NCBI GenBank assembly: GCA_019637265.1 | Contig: JAHBVY010000003.1 | Location: forward strand, 1-64,000 | DNA: 64,000 nucleotides | Reading direction: 5' to 3' | DNA from: Polyangiaceae bacterium | Lineage (GTDB): Bacteria > Myxococcota_A > Polyangia > Polyangiales > Polyangiaceae | Shown: positions 1-9,556 of the stretch, piece by piece | How positions within the stretch are numbered: the stretch's first letter is position 1 | Layout of the letters: each line of letters begins with the position of its first letter | Position numbers and translations under genes: made by a program | Notes under the pieces: model-generated | The model's input: the letters and a program-made list of their open reading frames with translations, nothing else | Told to the model about the DNA's origin: nothing | Databases searched by the model: none

Positions 1-1014
<1,014 letters not shown>

Positions 1015-1034
1015 GGGCGCAGCATGCTGCGCCC
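1015..1034. terminator. Perfect 20-bp palindrome downstream of the acyltransferase gene
   Basis: GGGCGCAGCA at 1015-1024 is followed directly by its exact reverse complement at 1025-1034. It sits about 30 bases past the stop of the minus-strand gene ending at 1065, and the minus strand continues into CTTGTATAG rather than a clean T run. It may be a bidirectional terminator hairpin, or the site that attracted the neighbouring IS110 element, since members of that family often insert beside palindromes. Confidence 0.45.
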
Positions 1035-1064
1035 TGCGGATGTTCGTTTGATCGGCGCGCGGCC

Positions 1065-2390
1065 CTACGTGACGCCCCGCGCGCGCAGGCGGCGTGAGGC
1101 GCTGCCTAGCGCGAGGCCGAGCAGCACCCATAGGCTGACCATCAGCCACGTCTCCACGGCGCTCCGTGGTGTGAGGCCGAACAGCTGGCAGGCGCCGAGC
1201 GCGAACAGGTGGCTCACGTAGGCGAGCAGCGCGTGGCGCCCGAGCGCTCCTAGGATTGGCACCTGGCGCGTGGCGGCTCCTGGGGCGCTGCGGCTCAGCG
1301 GGTCGATGAAGCGGCAGAGCAGCCAGCTCGCGATCATCACCGGTGTGAGCCCGAGCACGCCGGCCACGCTGTGGTTCCAGAAGTGGATTCTCGTCAGCTG
1401 GGTGGGCGGCCCCTCCAGTAGCCAGTGGAGCACCCCGAGTGAGCCGTGATCCAGGTAGCGGCCTTCGAGCGTCGTGGTGAACGGCGCGCCGCCGAGCAGG
1501 ATGCGGAGCGCGCACAGCGCGGCGCCGCCCAGCGCGAGCGCCAAGAGGTAAGCCGCGCGTCGTGACGACGTGTGCTGTGCTGAGGCGCCTTCAAGCTCAG
1601 AGTCCCGCGCTGGGGTGCCCAGCGATGGATCACTCGATGAAGTGTGCTGCGCTGAAGCGTCCTGAGCTGGGGTGCCCAGCGATGGGTCATGCGAAGCAGC
1701 GCGTTGCGATGCCGTGTGCTGCATCGAGGTGTCTTCAAGCTCAGTGTGCTGCGTTGGGGTGCCCAGCGATGGATCATGTGAAGCAGCGTGTTGCGCCGAA
1801 GCGCTCGGGCCGAGCGCGCACAGCGCGCCCAAGGTGCTCATGAACACGAGTGGGATTGCGCCGCCTGGTCCAGCGTCGAGGCCACTCACGCCGCGACCCC
1901 ACGCCTCGAGCAACACGCCACCGCCGAGCGTCAGCGCCCCGATCGCCGCGAGCCACCGCCGCGGCGCGCGGCTCCCGAGCGCCACGCTCACCACCACGAT
2001 GCTCACTGCGATCACCGACAGGATTCCAGACGAAGTGATCGCGTCCGGCCACTGCCAACCAAACTGAAGCAAGAACAGCCCCACGCTGAGGAGGTACAGC
2101 CACCCCGCGCGGCGCAGCGCTCGCCAGCGAGGGTCCGTGCCGCTGACCCTCGCCGCGCGGCGCGCCAGCACCAAGCTGAAGCCCACCAAGAAGACGAAGG
2201 ACGCAGCGATGTATGGCTCGGCGCGCATCAGCCACACGAGCGCGGTGTCCAGCGCGCGCGGGGCGCCGCTCATGTCCGCGCTGGGTGGCGCCGCGATGCG
2301 CTTCGTGTGCACCGCGAACATCAGCACCACCACCACGCCGCGGTAGAGATCGATCCCCGGTTCCGCGCGGAGACGGCCCGCCGGCTTCAC
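1065..2390 (-). CDS. DUF1624 / HGSNAT-like membrane acyltransferase with internal repeat insert
   Basis: 441-residue polytopic membrane protein. Near the N-terminus is DLYRGVVVVLMFAVH, matching the D-x-x-R-G-x-x-x-x-x-M-x-x-V-H signature of the heparan-alpha-glucosaminide N-acetyltransferase catalytic-like family, which moves acyl groups across membranes. About eight hydrophobic segments follow, ending in a short Arg-rich tail. Between roughly residues 197 and 277 a hydrophilic, Ser/Thr/His-rich insert separates two groups of membrane segments and carries the heptad DPSLGTP three times; this is not part of the family and reflects tandem DNA repeats. Substrate unknown. It is divergent from the peptidase gene at 2735. 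Family assignment fairly sure, function inferred. Confidence 0.7.
   Translation of the reverse strand: MKPAGRLRAEPGIDLYRGVVVVLMFAVHTKRIAAPPSADMSGAPRALDTALVWLMRAEPYIAASFVFLVGFSLVLARRAARVSGTDPRWRALRRAGWLYLLSVGLFLLQFGWQWPDAITSSGILSVIAVSIVVVSVALGSRAPRRWLAAIGALTLGGGVLLEAWGRGVSGLDAGPGGAIPLVFMSTLGALCALGPSASAQHAASHDPSLGTPTQHTELEDTSMQHTASQRAASHDPSLGTPAQDASAQHTSSSDPSLGTPARDSELEGASAQHTSSRRAAYLLALALGGAALCALRILLGGAPFTTTLEGRYLDHGSLGVLHWLLEGPPTQLTRIHFWNHSVAGVLGLTPVMIASWLLCRFIDPLSRSAPGAATRQVPILGALGRHALLAYVSHLFALGACQLFGLTPRSAVETWLMVSLWVLLGLALGSASRRLRARGVT
1575..1800. repeat. In-frame tandem repeats inside the acyltransferase gene
   Basis: The string TGGGGTGCCCAGCGATGG begins at 1611, 1668 and 1755, with related flanking sequence such as TTCAAGCTCAG and GAAGCAGCG. 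Spacings of 57 and 87 bases are multiples of three, so the frame is kept and the protein gains three DPSLGTP units. Confidence 0.85.
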
Positions 2391-2734
2391 GGTGTGGTCG
2401 CGCCCATTGTCTAGGCGGCAGCATGCGGCGCATGGGCGCTCACATCAATAGACGTCGCCTCTCCAGGCGCCGCAGAGCGCGCGGCCTGCGCCATCTCATC
2501 GCGGTGCGAGCTCGAGCGGTGACGGGCGCACCGTCATCCAGGGCCTGGCTGGCGCGAGCAGGTGTGCGGCGTGGGTCCCCAACCCCCCAAAAAAAACGCG
2601 GAGCACGCGCCACCGACTCGGGCGGTGTGCCCACCCCATCCCAAGTACCGGCCAAACTGGGCGCTTCGTGGACCCTGCGTACCGCGCTGCGATCCGGTTG
2701 CAGCCCGCGCCGCGCGGCGGGTAGTGTCCGCCGC
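2391..2734. other. Divergent intergenic region (344 bp)
   Basis: Lies between the minus-strand acyltransferase and the plus-strand M3 peptidase. An open frame passes through it, but its product is Arg-rich and matches nothing; the only distinctive content is the half copy of the dispersed G-rich repeat at 2577-2596. Promoters for both genes are expected here but no convincing -35/-10 pair stands out. Confidence 0.6.
2577..2596 (-). repeat. Dispersed G-rich repeat, half copy
   Basis: CCCCAACCCCCC followed by a run of eight A; the reverse complement gives T8-G6-TTGGGG, the G-tract half of the family that recurs through the window. The TTGGACGGCACCGCG core is absent here. Confidence 0.6.
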
Positions 2735-4849
2735 ATGCGTCGCCTCCGTAACCCAGCGCTTGCTCTGAGCCTCGTCGTGGCCGCTTGCGCGCCTGCTGCC
2801 GAACCACCGCCCAAGGATCCTCCGATGAACGTCACGCCCCCGCCCGAGCCCGTAGCTGAAGTCCCGACGGAGGCCATCGACCCCGTCGCGGAGGGGATGA
2901 CCACGAAGGGCGTGATGGAGCTGTGCGATCGTCACCTGGGGCGCGCGCGGCTCTTGCTCGCGGAGGTGAAGGGGCTGAGCGCCGACACCCAGCTCGCCTG
3001 GGAGAACACGCTGGCCAAGGTGGATCGCATCGCCTTCGAGCTCAGCGTGGGCGCCGGCTTCCCCGAGCTGATGAACCTGGGGCACCCCGATAAGGACGTG
3101 CGTGAGGCCGCCAAGGGCTGTCGCCCCAAGGTGGATGAGTTTTACACGGACCTGATGTTGGATGCGGAGTTCGCGCGCGTGATTCAACGCTACGCGGACA
3201 GCAAGCCGAGCCTGACGGGCACGCGCCAGCGCCTCTTGGATGAGCTGCTCCGCGACTTCAAGCGCAATGGGCTCTTCCTCTCCAAGGAGGACCAAACGCG
3301 CTTGCGGGAGCTGAATGAGCAGCTGACCCAGCTGGGGCAAGACTTCACCACCAACTTGAGCGAGGCGCGCGGCACCATCCGCGTGAAGCCAGAGCAGCTG
3401 AAGGGCTTGCCGGAGAGCTTCATCGACTCACACAAGCCGGGTGCGGACGGCCTAGTGGAGCTCACGACGGATTACCCGGACTACTTCCCAGTGGTCAGTT
3501 ACGCTGAGGATAGGAGCGTGGCGGCGGCGCTGACCCGGGAGTTCGACAGCCGAGCTGCCAAAGAGAACGTCCCGATCCTGGAGAAGGTGCTCACCCTGCG
3601 TGAGCAGAAGGCCAAGCTCCTCGGTTATGACACTTGGGCTGACTATTCGGTCGAGCCGCGCATGGCGAAGAGCGCCGCGCGGGTGCGCGCCTTCTTGAAG
3701 CAAGCGGCGGACTTGGTCGCGGTGCCTGGTAAGGCGGAGTACGCCGAGCTTCAGCAAGAGTGGCTGAAGAGCGGCGCGAACCGCTACGCGCCCCCCGGGC
3801 AGAAGGCTATTCCCAACCACGACAGGCTGTACCTCGTGGGTCGCGTCGCCAAGCGGAAGTTCGGCTTCGATAGTAAGGAGCTGAGTGAGTATTTCGAGGT
3901 GGGGGCGGTGAGTAAAGGGCTCTTCACCATCTTGGAGCAGCTCTATGGCATCCAGCTCATGGAGCGCACGCCGGAGCCAGGCTCGGTGTGGCATGAGGAC
4001 GTGCGGGTGCTGGAGGTGATGGATGGCGGCAAGAAGCTCGCGCGCATCTACCTCGACCTCTACCCCCGTGAGGGCAAGTACAAGCACGCCGCGATGTTCG
4101 AGATCCGGAGTGGGCGGCGGCTGCCCGACGGCAGCTACGTGACGCCCATCTCGGCCTTGGTGTGCAACTTCCCCAAGAGCGAGCCCGGTCAGCCGGGGCT
4201 GATGACTCACGATCACGTGGCCACCTTCTTCCACGAGTTCGGTCACGCGCTGCACCACGCCCTCACCACGCAAGAGCTCGCCACCTACGCCGGCACCAAC
4301 ACCGCGCGCGACTTCGTGGAGGCGCCCTCGCAGATGCTCGAGGAGTGGGCTTTCCGCAGGGAAACGCTCGATCTGTTCGCGCGCCACCACAAGACGGGCG
4401 AGCCGATCCCCGACGCGCTGTTCCAGGCGATGACCAAGAGCCGCACCTTCGGCCAGGCGCTGCACACGCAGCGGCAGATCTCGCTGGCGACGCTCGACTT
4501 CGAGTACCATTCGCGGAAGACGCCGGTGAACACGGACGCCGTGTTCCAAGAGGTGATGCAGAAGACGCAGAGCTTCAGCTACCTGCCGAACACCCACTTC
4601 CAAGCCACCTTCGGTCACCTGATGGGCTATGACGCGGCCTATTACGGCTACCAATGGGCGCTCGCCATCGCGCGCGACGTCCTCACCCGCTTCCAAAAAG
4701 AGGGCTTCATGAACCAGAGCACGGCGCGCGACTGGCGCCGCCTGGTGCTGAGCCAAGGCGCGGGCGCGGACGAGAACCAACTGGTGAAGGACTTCCTCGG
4801 TCGCGAGCCCAACCTCGACGCCTACGCCGCGTTCCTGGCTGGAAAGTAA
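2735..4849 (+). CDS. M3-family metallopeptidase lipoprotein (oligopeptidase)
   Basis: 704 residues from the ATG at 2735, chosen because it gives MRRLRNPALALSLVVAACA, a lipoprotein signal peptide; the open frame extends further upstream only through non-coding-looking sequence. The zinc site is HEFGH at residues 500-504 with the third ligand in FVEAPSQ (Glu529), the arrangement of thimet oligopeptidase, OpdA and Dcp. These enzymes hydrolyse short peptides inside a closed channel. The length fits the family (about 680-720). A signal peptide is less usual, since many bacterial members are cytosolic, and suggests peptide turnover in the periplasm. A Pro-rich linker follows the lipid-modified Cys. 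No operon partner: the next gene is convergent. Confidence 0.92.
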   Translation: MRRLRNPALALSLVVAACAPAAEPPPKDPPMNVTPPPEPVAEVPTEAIDPVAEGMTTKGVMELCDRHLGRARLLLAEVKGLSADTQLAWENTLAKVDRIAFELSVGAGFPELMNLGHPDKDVREAAKGCRPKVDEFYTDLMLDAEFARVIQRYADSKPSLTGTRQRLLDELLRDFKRNGLFLSKEDQTRLRELNEQLTQLGQDFTTNLSEARGTIRVKPEQLKGLPESFIDSHKPGADGLVELTTDYPDYFPVVSYAEDRSVAAALTREFDSRAAKENVPILEKVLTLREQKAKLLGYDTWADYSVEPRMAKSAARVRAFLKQAADLVAVPGKAEYAELQQEWLKSGANRYAPPGQKAIPNHDRLYLVGRVAKRKFGFDSKELSEYFEVGAVSKGLFTILEQLYGIQLMERTPEPGSVWHEDVRVLEVMDGGKKLARIYLDLYPREGKYKHAAMFEIRSGRRLPDGSYVTPISALVCNFPKSEPGQPGLMTHDHVATFFHEFGHALHHALTTQELATYAGTNTARDFVEAPSQMLEEWAFRRETLDLFARHHKTGEPIPDALFQAMTKSRTFGQALHTQRQISLATLDFEYHSRKTPVNTDAVFQEVMQKTQSFSYLPNTHFQATFGHLMGYDAAYYGYQWALAIARDVLTRFQKEGFMNQSTARDWRRLVLSQGAGADENQLVKDFLGREPNLDAYAAFLAGK

Positions 4850-5129
4850 ATCCCATCAAGGGGGGCAGGGGGTTCGACTCCCTCCTGGTGCACGAAGTCG
4901 GCTTCTGAAGACGCGGTTCAGGTGCCGAGCGTCGCGGTGGTCACGGTCCTCGTCCTAGTGAGCGTTCCATGCGGCTCCGAACAGCGTCGAGTGGTGTCCG
5001 GAGGCATCGAAGAGCCGGTGCGCCCCCACTCGGCGTATCCCGAGCCGCCGCGAGCCCACCGTGGCGGTGGCGGGTGCGCGTGCTGAGGGTGCTACGCGTC
5101 GGCAAAAAGTCAGTTATTCAGACTGAACG

Positions 5130-5927
5130 CTAGAGCTGCCTGAGCTGGTGCGCGGCGGTGAGGTGCCGCGCTGCCAGCGCGCGCAGGAACAGGAGTGAGC
5201 TCACGGTGACGCTGAGGACCAGCGCGGCGAGGATGACGAGCTGATACTTCACGGCGATCAGCGGTGACACGCCGCTCAAGATCTGCCCGGTCATCATCCC
5301 GGGTAGCTGCACCACGCCCGCCACCGTCAGGCTGTTCAGCGTGGGGATCATCGCGGCGCGGAGGCTGCGCGCGACGAGCGGGTGCAGCGCCTCGTGCCCG
5401 CTGTAGCCGAGGCAGAGCCGCGCCTCGATCTCCCCGCGCTTGGCCTCGATTTCCTCTGTCAGCCGCTCGGAGGCGAGGGACACGCCGCTCATCGCGTTGC
5501 CGAGCAGCATGCCGCCGATCGGGATCCAATGCTGCGGGGAGTACCACGGGGTGACGCCGAGCACGGCTTGGGTGGTGAGGAGCAGGCTGAGCCCGGTGCC
5601 GACGCCCATCGTCAGGGTGGCTACCATGGAGACGCCTGGCAGCTGGCGCCCCGCGCGTGAGGTCGCGGTGCGGCCGGCCACGGCGAGCATCACCAGTAAG
5701 GTGGTGAACACGAGCTCCGGCCGGGTCAGCGCGAACAGCGCCGTGAGCACGTAGCCCACGGCGGTGAGCTGGAGCGCGCCGCGCAGGCTGGCGATGAGCA
5801 GCGGCCGCTCGAAGCCGAGCCGGAGCCAGCGCGAGAGCACGAGCATCAGCAAGATGAGCAGGGCGAGCAGCGAGAGCCGCGACCAGGGGATGTCGAGGCT
5901 CGCCGCCACTTGGGCGCTCTCGGTCAC
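5130..5927 (-). CDS. fetB: FetB-family ABC transporter permease (UPF0014)
   Basis: 265-residue integral membrane protein with about seven hydrophobic segments. Recognisable family stretches are ASLRGALQLTAVGYVLTALF near the N-terminus, WIPIGGMLLGNAMSG in the middle and LPGMMTGQILSGVSPLIAVKYQ toward the end. Together with the ATPase encoded just upstream it should form an exporter; the characterised E. coli pair FetAB exports iron and protects against peroxide stress. Its ATG at 5927 overlaps the stop of the ATPase gene, so the two are translationally coupled. The substrate here is inferred from the family only. Confidence 0.88.
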   Translation of the reverse strand: MTESAQVAASLDIPWSRLSLLALLILLMLVLSRWLRLGFERPLLIASLRGALQLTAVGYVLTALFALTRPELVFTTLLVMLAVAGRTATSRAGRQLPGVSMVATLTMGVGTGLSLLLTTQAVLGVTPWYSPQHWIPIGGMLLGNAMSGVSLASERLTEEIEAKRGEIEARLCLGYSGHEALHPLVARSLRAAMIPTLNSLTVAGVVQLPGMMTGQILSGVSPLIAVKYQLVILAALVLSVTVSSLLFLRALAARHLTAAHQLRQL

Positions 5928-6649
5928 GGCGCCTCCTCGTGGAAAAAGGCGCGCTGCGCTTCGGCGTCGAGCGGCGTCAGGCGCCCGTCCGCCAAGAGCG
6001 CCACGCGGCCCGCGAGCAGTCGCGCCACGCGCTCGGAGTGCGTGATGACGAGCGCGGCGCCTCCGCGCGCCACGCGCTCGCGGATCAGCGCGGTCAGCTG
6101 CTGTTCGTGCGCGGGATCGAGGGCGCTGGTCGGCTCATCGAGCAGGAGCACGCGCGGCTCCATCAGCAGCGCGCGCACCAGGCACAGGCGTTGACGCTCA
6201 CCACCCGAGAGGCGGCTCGCGTCTCGATCGAGTCGCTCGGGCGCGAGCCCCACCGCCTCGAGCTGCGCCACCAGCTGGGCCTCGCTGGGCGCGATGATTC
6301 CGCGCGGAACCATCGTCAGGTTGTCCCGCAGCGTGCCGGGGAACACGACGGGCGCTTGCGCCACGTACGCCACCTGGCGCCGCAGCGCGCGTGGGTCGTG
6401 GCTCGTGAGCGGCGCTCCATCGAAGAACAGCGCGCCCTCGTCCGGCTCCTCGAGGCGCGCGAACAGCCGGAGCAGGCTCGTCTTCCCGGCGCCCGAGCGG
6501 CCCAAGAGCACCACCAGCTCTCCCTCGGCGAGCTCCAAGTCGACGCCCGCGAGCACCACGCGATCGCCGTAGCGACGCGTGACCTGAGCGGCGCGGAGGA
6601 GCACGGGCGGCACCCCCGCTCTGGTGCGCGCCGCGCGCCTCGGCGTCAA
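5924..6649 (-). CDS. fetA: FetA-family ABC transporter ATP-binding protein
   Basis: 241 residues with a complete ABC set: Walker A GRSGAGKT (50-57), Q-loop AQAPVVFPG (about 98-105), signature LSGGERQ (147-153), Walker B VLLLDEP (167-173) and the switch His in VITHSER. The N-terminal dozen residues are Arg-rich and may not be native. Cytoplasmic motor for the FetB-like permease encoded immediately downstream with a 4-base overlap. The pair is the whole transporter; no periplasmic binding protein is expected for an exporter and none is present. Confidence 0.9.
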   Translation of the reverse strand: MTPRRAARTRAGVPPVLLRAAQVTRRYGDRVVLAGVDLELAEGELVVLLGRSGAGKTSLLRLFARLEEPDEGALFFDGAPLTSHDPRALRRQVAYVAQAPVVFPGTLRDNLTMVPRGIIAPSEAQLVAQLEAVGLAPERLDRDASRLSGGERQRLCLVRALLMEPRVLLLDEPTSALDPAHEQQLTALIRERVARGGAALVITHSERVARLLAGRVALLADGRLTPLDAEAQRAFFHEEAP

Positions 6650-6740
6650 GCGGCGCAGCGCCGACGAGCGGGGGGCGCATCGGCTCGAGGCCGCGCTGCT
6701 CTGTTTGGAGGCTTCGCTGGGCGTGTGCTACGCGGCGGCG

Positions 6741-7934
6741 ATGGAGGGCCGGCGGATCGCGGTTGGAGCCTTGGTGCTCGCGCTGGGTGTCGCGGCGCCG
6801 TTCGCGGTGGGGGCGCTGCTGCGAGAGACGCCGCAGGGTGAAGAGGCAGTTAAACTGCCCTCTGAGGTGCCCAGCGCCGCGCCGGCGAACGACGCAGGGG
6901 CGGATGGCTCTGCGAGTCCAAATGGCAGCTCAGATGATGGTCAGCTAAACGAAGTAGGCGACCCACTGGATGACACCGTCCATGGCACCCTCGAGGCGCA
7001 GCGCGAGCAGCTGTTCACGCGCATGGCGCGCTATTACAGCCAGGAGCAGATGCAGGCGGTGCGCGCGGTGTTCGACGCCTCCAAGATGATGGGGCAGGGC
7101 AACCCGGAGCCGACCGAGCACCCGATGACTCGCTCGGAGTGCGCCGAGCGCCGCGCGAAGCACCCGGAGGTGCGCGCGCCGGACCCACGCTGCGGGGCGC
7201 CGTTCATGGTGCCGGTGTACGCGCGGGAGCCGCTCACCGTCGATCGCTACGCGGACGGTGGCGCGCTGCCGGAGGCGGGCCTCGCGCCGCTGCCGACCGA
7301 CGCAGAGTCAGCCAAGCTGTGCATCGATCAGTACGAGTTCCCCGGGCTGCCCTGCGAGTACCCCGTTGTCTACGTGCGAGCCAATGAGGCGGCGGCGCTG
7401 TGTGGAGCCGTGGGGAAACGCCTGTGCGACGCCCATGAGTGGGAGGGCGCCTGCGCTGGCAGCTTGCGGCCCATCGAGGTGGAGTACGCGTTCGGTGACC
7501 GGCGCATGCTGATGCAGTGGTTCGCGAATCGTCAGGTGCCTAAACTTTGGGCTTACGGAGCGGAGAAAGATCACGCGCGCTGCGCGACGCACAGCGCCAA
7601 GAACAAGCGCTGCGTCTCGGGGAGCTGGCGCGAGTGTGGCAGCAACACCTACCCAGCGGGCGCCTTCCCGGAGTGCGTGAGCGCGTTCGGCGTGTACGAC
7701 CAACACGGCAACGCCGCGGAGCACATGAACCTGCCGCTCACCCCCGATCAGCTGATGAGCCGCGGCGGCTCGGGCGAGACCGAGATGAAGGGCAGCTGGT
7801 TCATCTTCAACAGCTACGAGGCGCACCCGGATGATTGCCGCTACCGCGCCCCCGCCTGGCACGTAACAAACGTCACCGCGGAGGACAGCCATCGCAATTT
7901 CCACCTCGGTTTCCGTTGCTGCAAGAGTTTATAG
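6741..7934 (+). CDS. SUMF1 / formylglycine-generating-enzyme-like domain protein, membrane-anchored
   Basis: 397 residues from the ATG at 6741, chosen because it starts a signal or anchor segment (residues 6-26, IAVGALVLALGVAAPFAVGAL); the longer frame upstream adds an Arg-rich stretch. A low-complexity linker follows, then a Cys-rich domain with features of the FGE-sulfatase/SUMF1 fold: CIDQYEFP, AAALCGAVGKRLCDAHEWEGAC, VYDQHGNAAEHMN and the terminal NFHLGFRCC. Many bacterial SUMF1-like proteins are not formylglycine synthases, and catalytic competence cannot be judged by eye. Twelve or more cysteines suggest disulfides in the periplasm. It stands between the divergent FetAB genes and the ATP-grasp gene. 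Confidence 0.75.
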   Translation: MEGRRIAVGALVLALGVAAPFAVGALLRETPQGEEAVKLPSEVPSAAPANDAGADGSASPNGSSDDGQLNEVGDPLDDTVHGTLEAQREQLFTRMARYYSQEQMQAVRAVFDASKMMGQGNPEPTEHPMTRSECAERRAKHPEVRAPDPRCGAPFMVPVYAREPLTVDRYADGGALPEAGLAPLPTDAESAKLCIDQYEFPGLPCEYPVVYVRANEAAALCGAVGKRLCDAHEWEGACAGSLRPIEVEYAFGDRRMLMQWFANRQVPKLWAYGAEKDHARCATHSAKNKRCVSGSWRECGSNTYPAGAFPECVSAFGVYDQHGNAAEHMNLPLTPDQLMSRGGSGETEMKGSWFIFNSYEAHPDDCRYRAPAWHVTNVTAEDSHRNFHLGFRCCKSL

Positions 7935-7991
7935 GGTGATGGCGCGCATTTGCTGCGTGGCGAGGGGAGAGCCTTGCTATTGTCAGCGGTC

Positions 7992-9554
7992 ATGGCTCAA
8001 GGCGGCGAAGGCCGGCGACGCGCGGTGAGCGCTCGCCAAGGGAAGCGTCCGGTGGGGTTCAAGGCGCTTCAAGCGGAGCTCGTGACGCGCTGGCGCGGCG
8101 ATGACGCGTTTCGCCCCGGCACGCGCGACATCGTGGTGGTGCCTTCGCTCAGCCTGAACAGCTTCCACCTGCAGTCGGTGAAGGGGGTGATCCACTACGA
8201 GGAGCGGATGCTCTTCACCTTGGGGCTGCTTCGTCACCCTGACGTACGGCTGGTGTACGTGACCTCGCAACCGCTGCACCCCGCGGTGGTGGATTACCAC
8301 CTGGCGCTGGTGGGCGGCGTGGCGTCCGCTCACGCGCGCTCGCGCCTCACCCTGCTCTCCACCTACGATAGCGCGCCGGAGTCGCTGTCACGCAAGGTGC
8401 TCGCGCGGCCGCGCCTCATCGAGCGCATCCGTCAGGTGATCCACCCAGAGCGCGCCCACCTCACCTCGTTCGCGGTGTCCGAAGCGGAGCGCGCGCTCGC
8501 CGAGGCGCTGCAGATCCCGCTCTACGGTGTGGATCCGGATCTGCTTTGGCTCGGCACCAAGAGCGGCTCTCGGGAGATATTCCGCGCCGCTGGGATCTCA
8601 CTGCCGCCCGGCAGTGAGCGCCTCCGTTCGCAGACCGAGGTGGCAGAGGCCGTGGCGGCGCTGTGGGAGGAGCACCCGCGGACACGCAAGGTAATGGTCA
8701 AATTGGATGACGGCTTCAGCGGTGACGGGAACGCGACGCTGTGCCTCCAGGAGCTGCGCCACGTGCGGCCGCGGCGTGGCGGCGCGACGCACCGCGAGCG
8801 CGCGCAGGCCATCAGTGAGGCGCTGGAGCGGCTCACCTTCGTCTCCGCCAACGAGACCTGGCCGCGCTTCCTCGCGACGCTCGAGCGCACGGGCGGCGTG
8901 GTGGAGTCCTACGTGGAAGGTGAGCGTAAAGAGAGCCCCAGCGTTCAGCTTCGGATCGATCCGCTCGGTCGCCTCGCGGTGATGAGCACCCATGACCAGC
9001 AGCTCGCGGTGGACGGTCAGACTTACCTCGGGTGTCGCTTCCCCGCGAACGAGGCTTACCGCGCGTCCATCCAGCGGGACGCGCTCAAGGTGGGCGCGGT
9101 GCTGCGAGAGCACGGGGTGGTGGGGCGCGTGGCGGTGGATTTCGTGACGGTGGAGCAGCGGCCCGGCAAGTGGCGCCACTACGCCATCGAGATCAACCTG
9201 CGCATGACGGGCACCACCCACCCGTTCATGCTCTTGAAGCTCGCGGGGGGTGGGCGCTACGACGCACGGAGCGGCCTCTTCATCGCGCGCGATGGCGCCC
9301 CCCGCTACTACGTTTCCACGGACAATCTCATGGCGCCGAGCTACCAGGGCCTGCTCCCGCCGGACCTGCTCGACATCGCCGCGCGGCACCGGCTGCACTT
9401 CGACCCGGCGCTGACCACTGGGAGCCTCTTCCACCTGCTCGGGGCGACGTCCCAGTTTGGGAAGTTGGGGATGACCTCGGTCGGGCGGACGGCGGAGGAG
9501 GCGCTCAGCGGCGCCGAGGCAGTGCGCGCCGCGCTCGACGCCGAGCAACGTTGA
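7992..9554 (+). CDS. PGM1-type ATP-grasp peptide ligase
   Basis: 520 residues from the ATG at 7992; an upstream in-frame ATG at 7950 is less likely. The N-terminal part has VVVPSLSLNSFHLQ followed by YEERMLFTLGLLRHPDVRLVYVTS and a VVDYHLALV stretch, the pre-ATP-grasp domain of the family named after PGM1, the peptide ligase of pheganomycin biosynthesis. The ATP-grasp core follows, with KVMVKLDDGFSGDGNA as the ATP-binding strand and EINLRMTGTTHPFMLLKLA as the metal-binding element. Such enzymes join a carboxylate to an amine through an acyl phosphate. The stop overlaps possible starts of the hydrolase gene downstream, suggesting a two-enzyme unit. Substrates are unknown. Confidence 0.82.
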   Translation: MAQGGEGRRRAVSARQGKRPVGFKALQAELVTRWRGDDAFRPGTRDIVVVPSLSLNSFHLQSVKGVIHYEERMLFTLGLLRHPDVRLVYVTSQPLHPAVVDYHLALVGGVASAHARSRLTLLSTYDSAPESLSRKVLARPRLIERIRQVIHPERAHLTSFAVSEAERALAEALQIPLYGVDPDLLWLGTKSGSREIFRAAGISLPPGSERLRSQTEVAEAVAALWEEHPRTRKVMVKLDDGFSGDGNATLCLQELRHVRPRRGGATHRERAQAISEALERLTFVSANETWPRFLATLERTGGVVESYVEGERKESPSVQLRIDPLGRLAVMSTHDQQLAVDGQTYLGCRFPANEAYRASIQRDALKVGAVLREHGVVGRVAVDFVTVEQRPGKWRHYAIEINLRMTGTTHPFMLLKLAGGGRYDARSGLFIARDGAPRYYVSTDNLMAPSYQGLLPPDLLDIAARHRLHFDPALTTGSLFHLLGATSQFGKLGMTSVGRTAEEALSGAEAVRAALDAEQR

Positions 9555-9556
9555 CG

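Noticed and set aside
3452-4780. Minus-strand open frame opposite the M3 peptidase
   Set aside because: Antisense shadow; the plus strand encodes a complete zinc peptidase.
4858-4893. tRNA 3'-end-like segment (T-arm GGGGG-TTCGACT-CCCTC and a possible acceptor strand) after the M3 peptidase gene
   Set aside because: No matching 5' acceptor, D-arm or anticodon arm exists upstream, where the peptidase coding end lies, and no CCA follows. At most a fragment or chance; not annotated as a tRNA.
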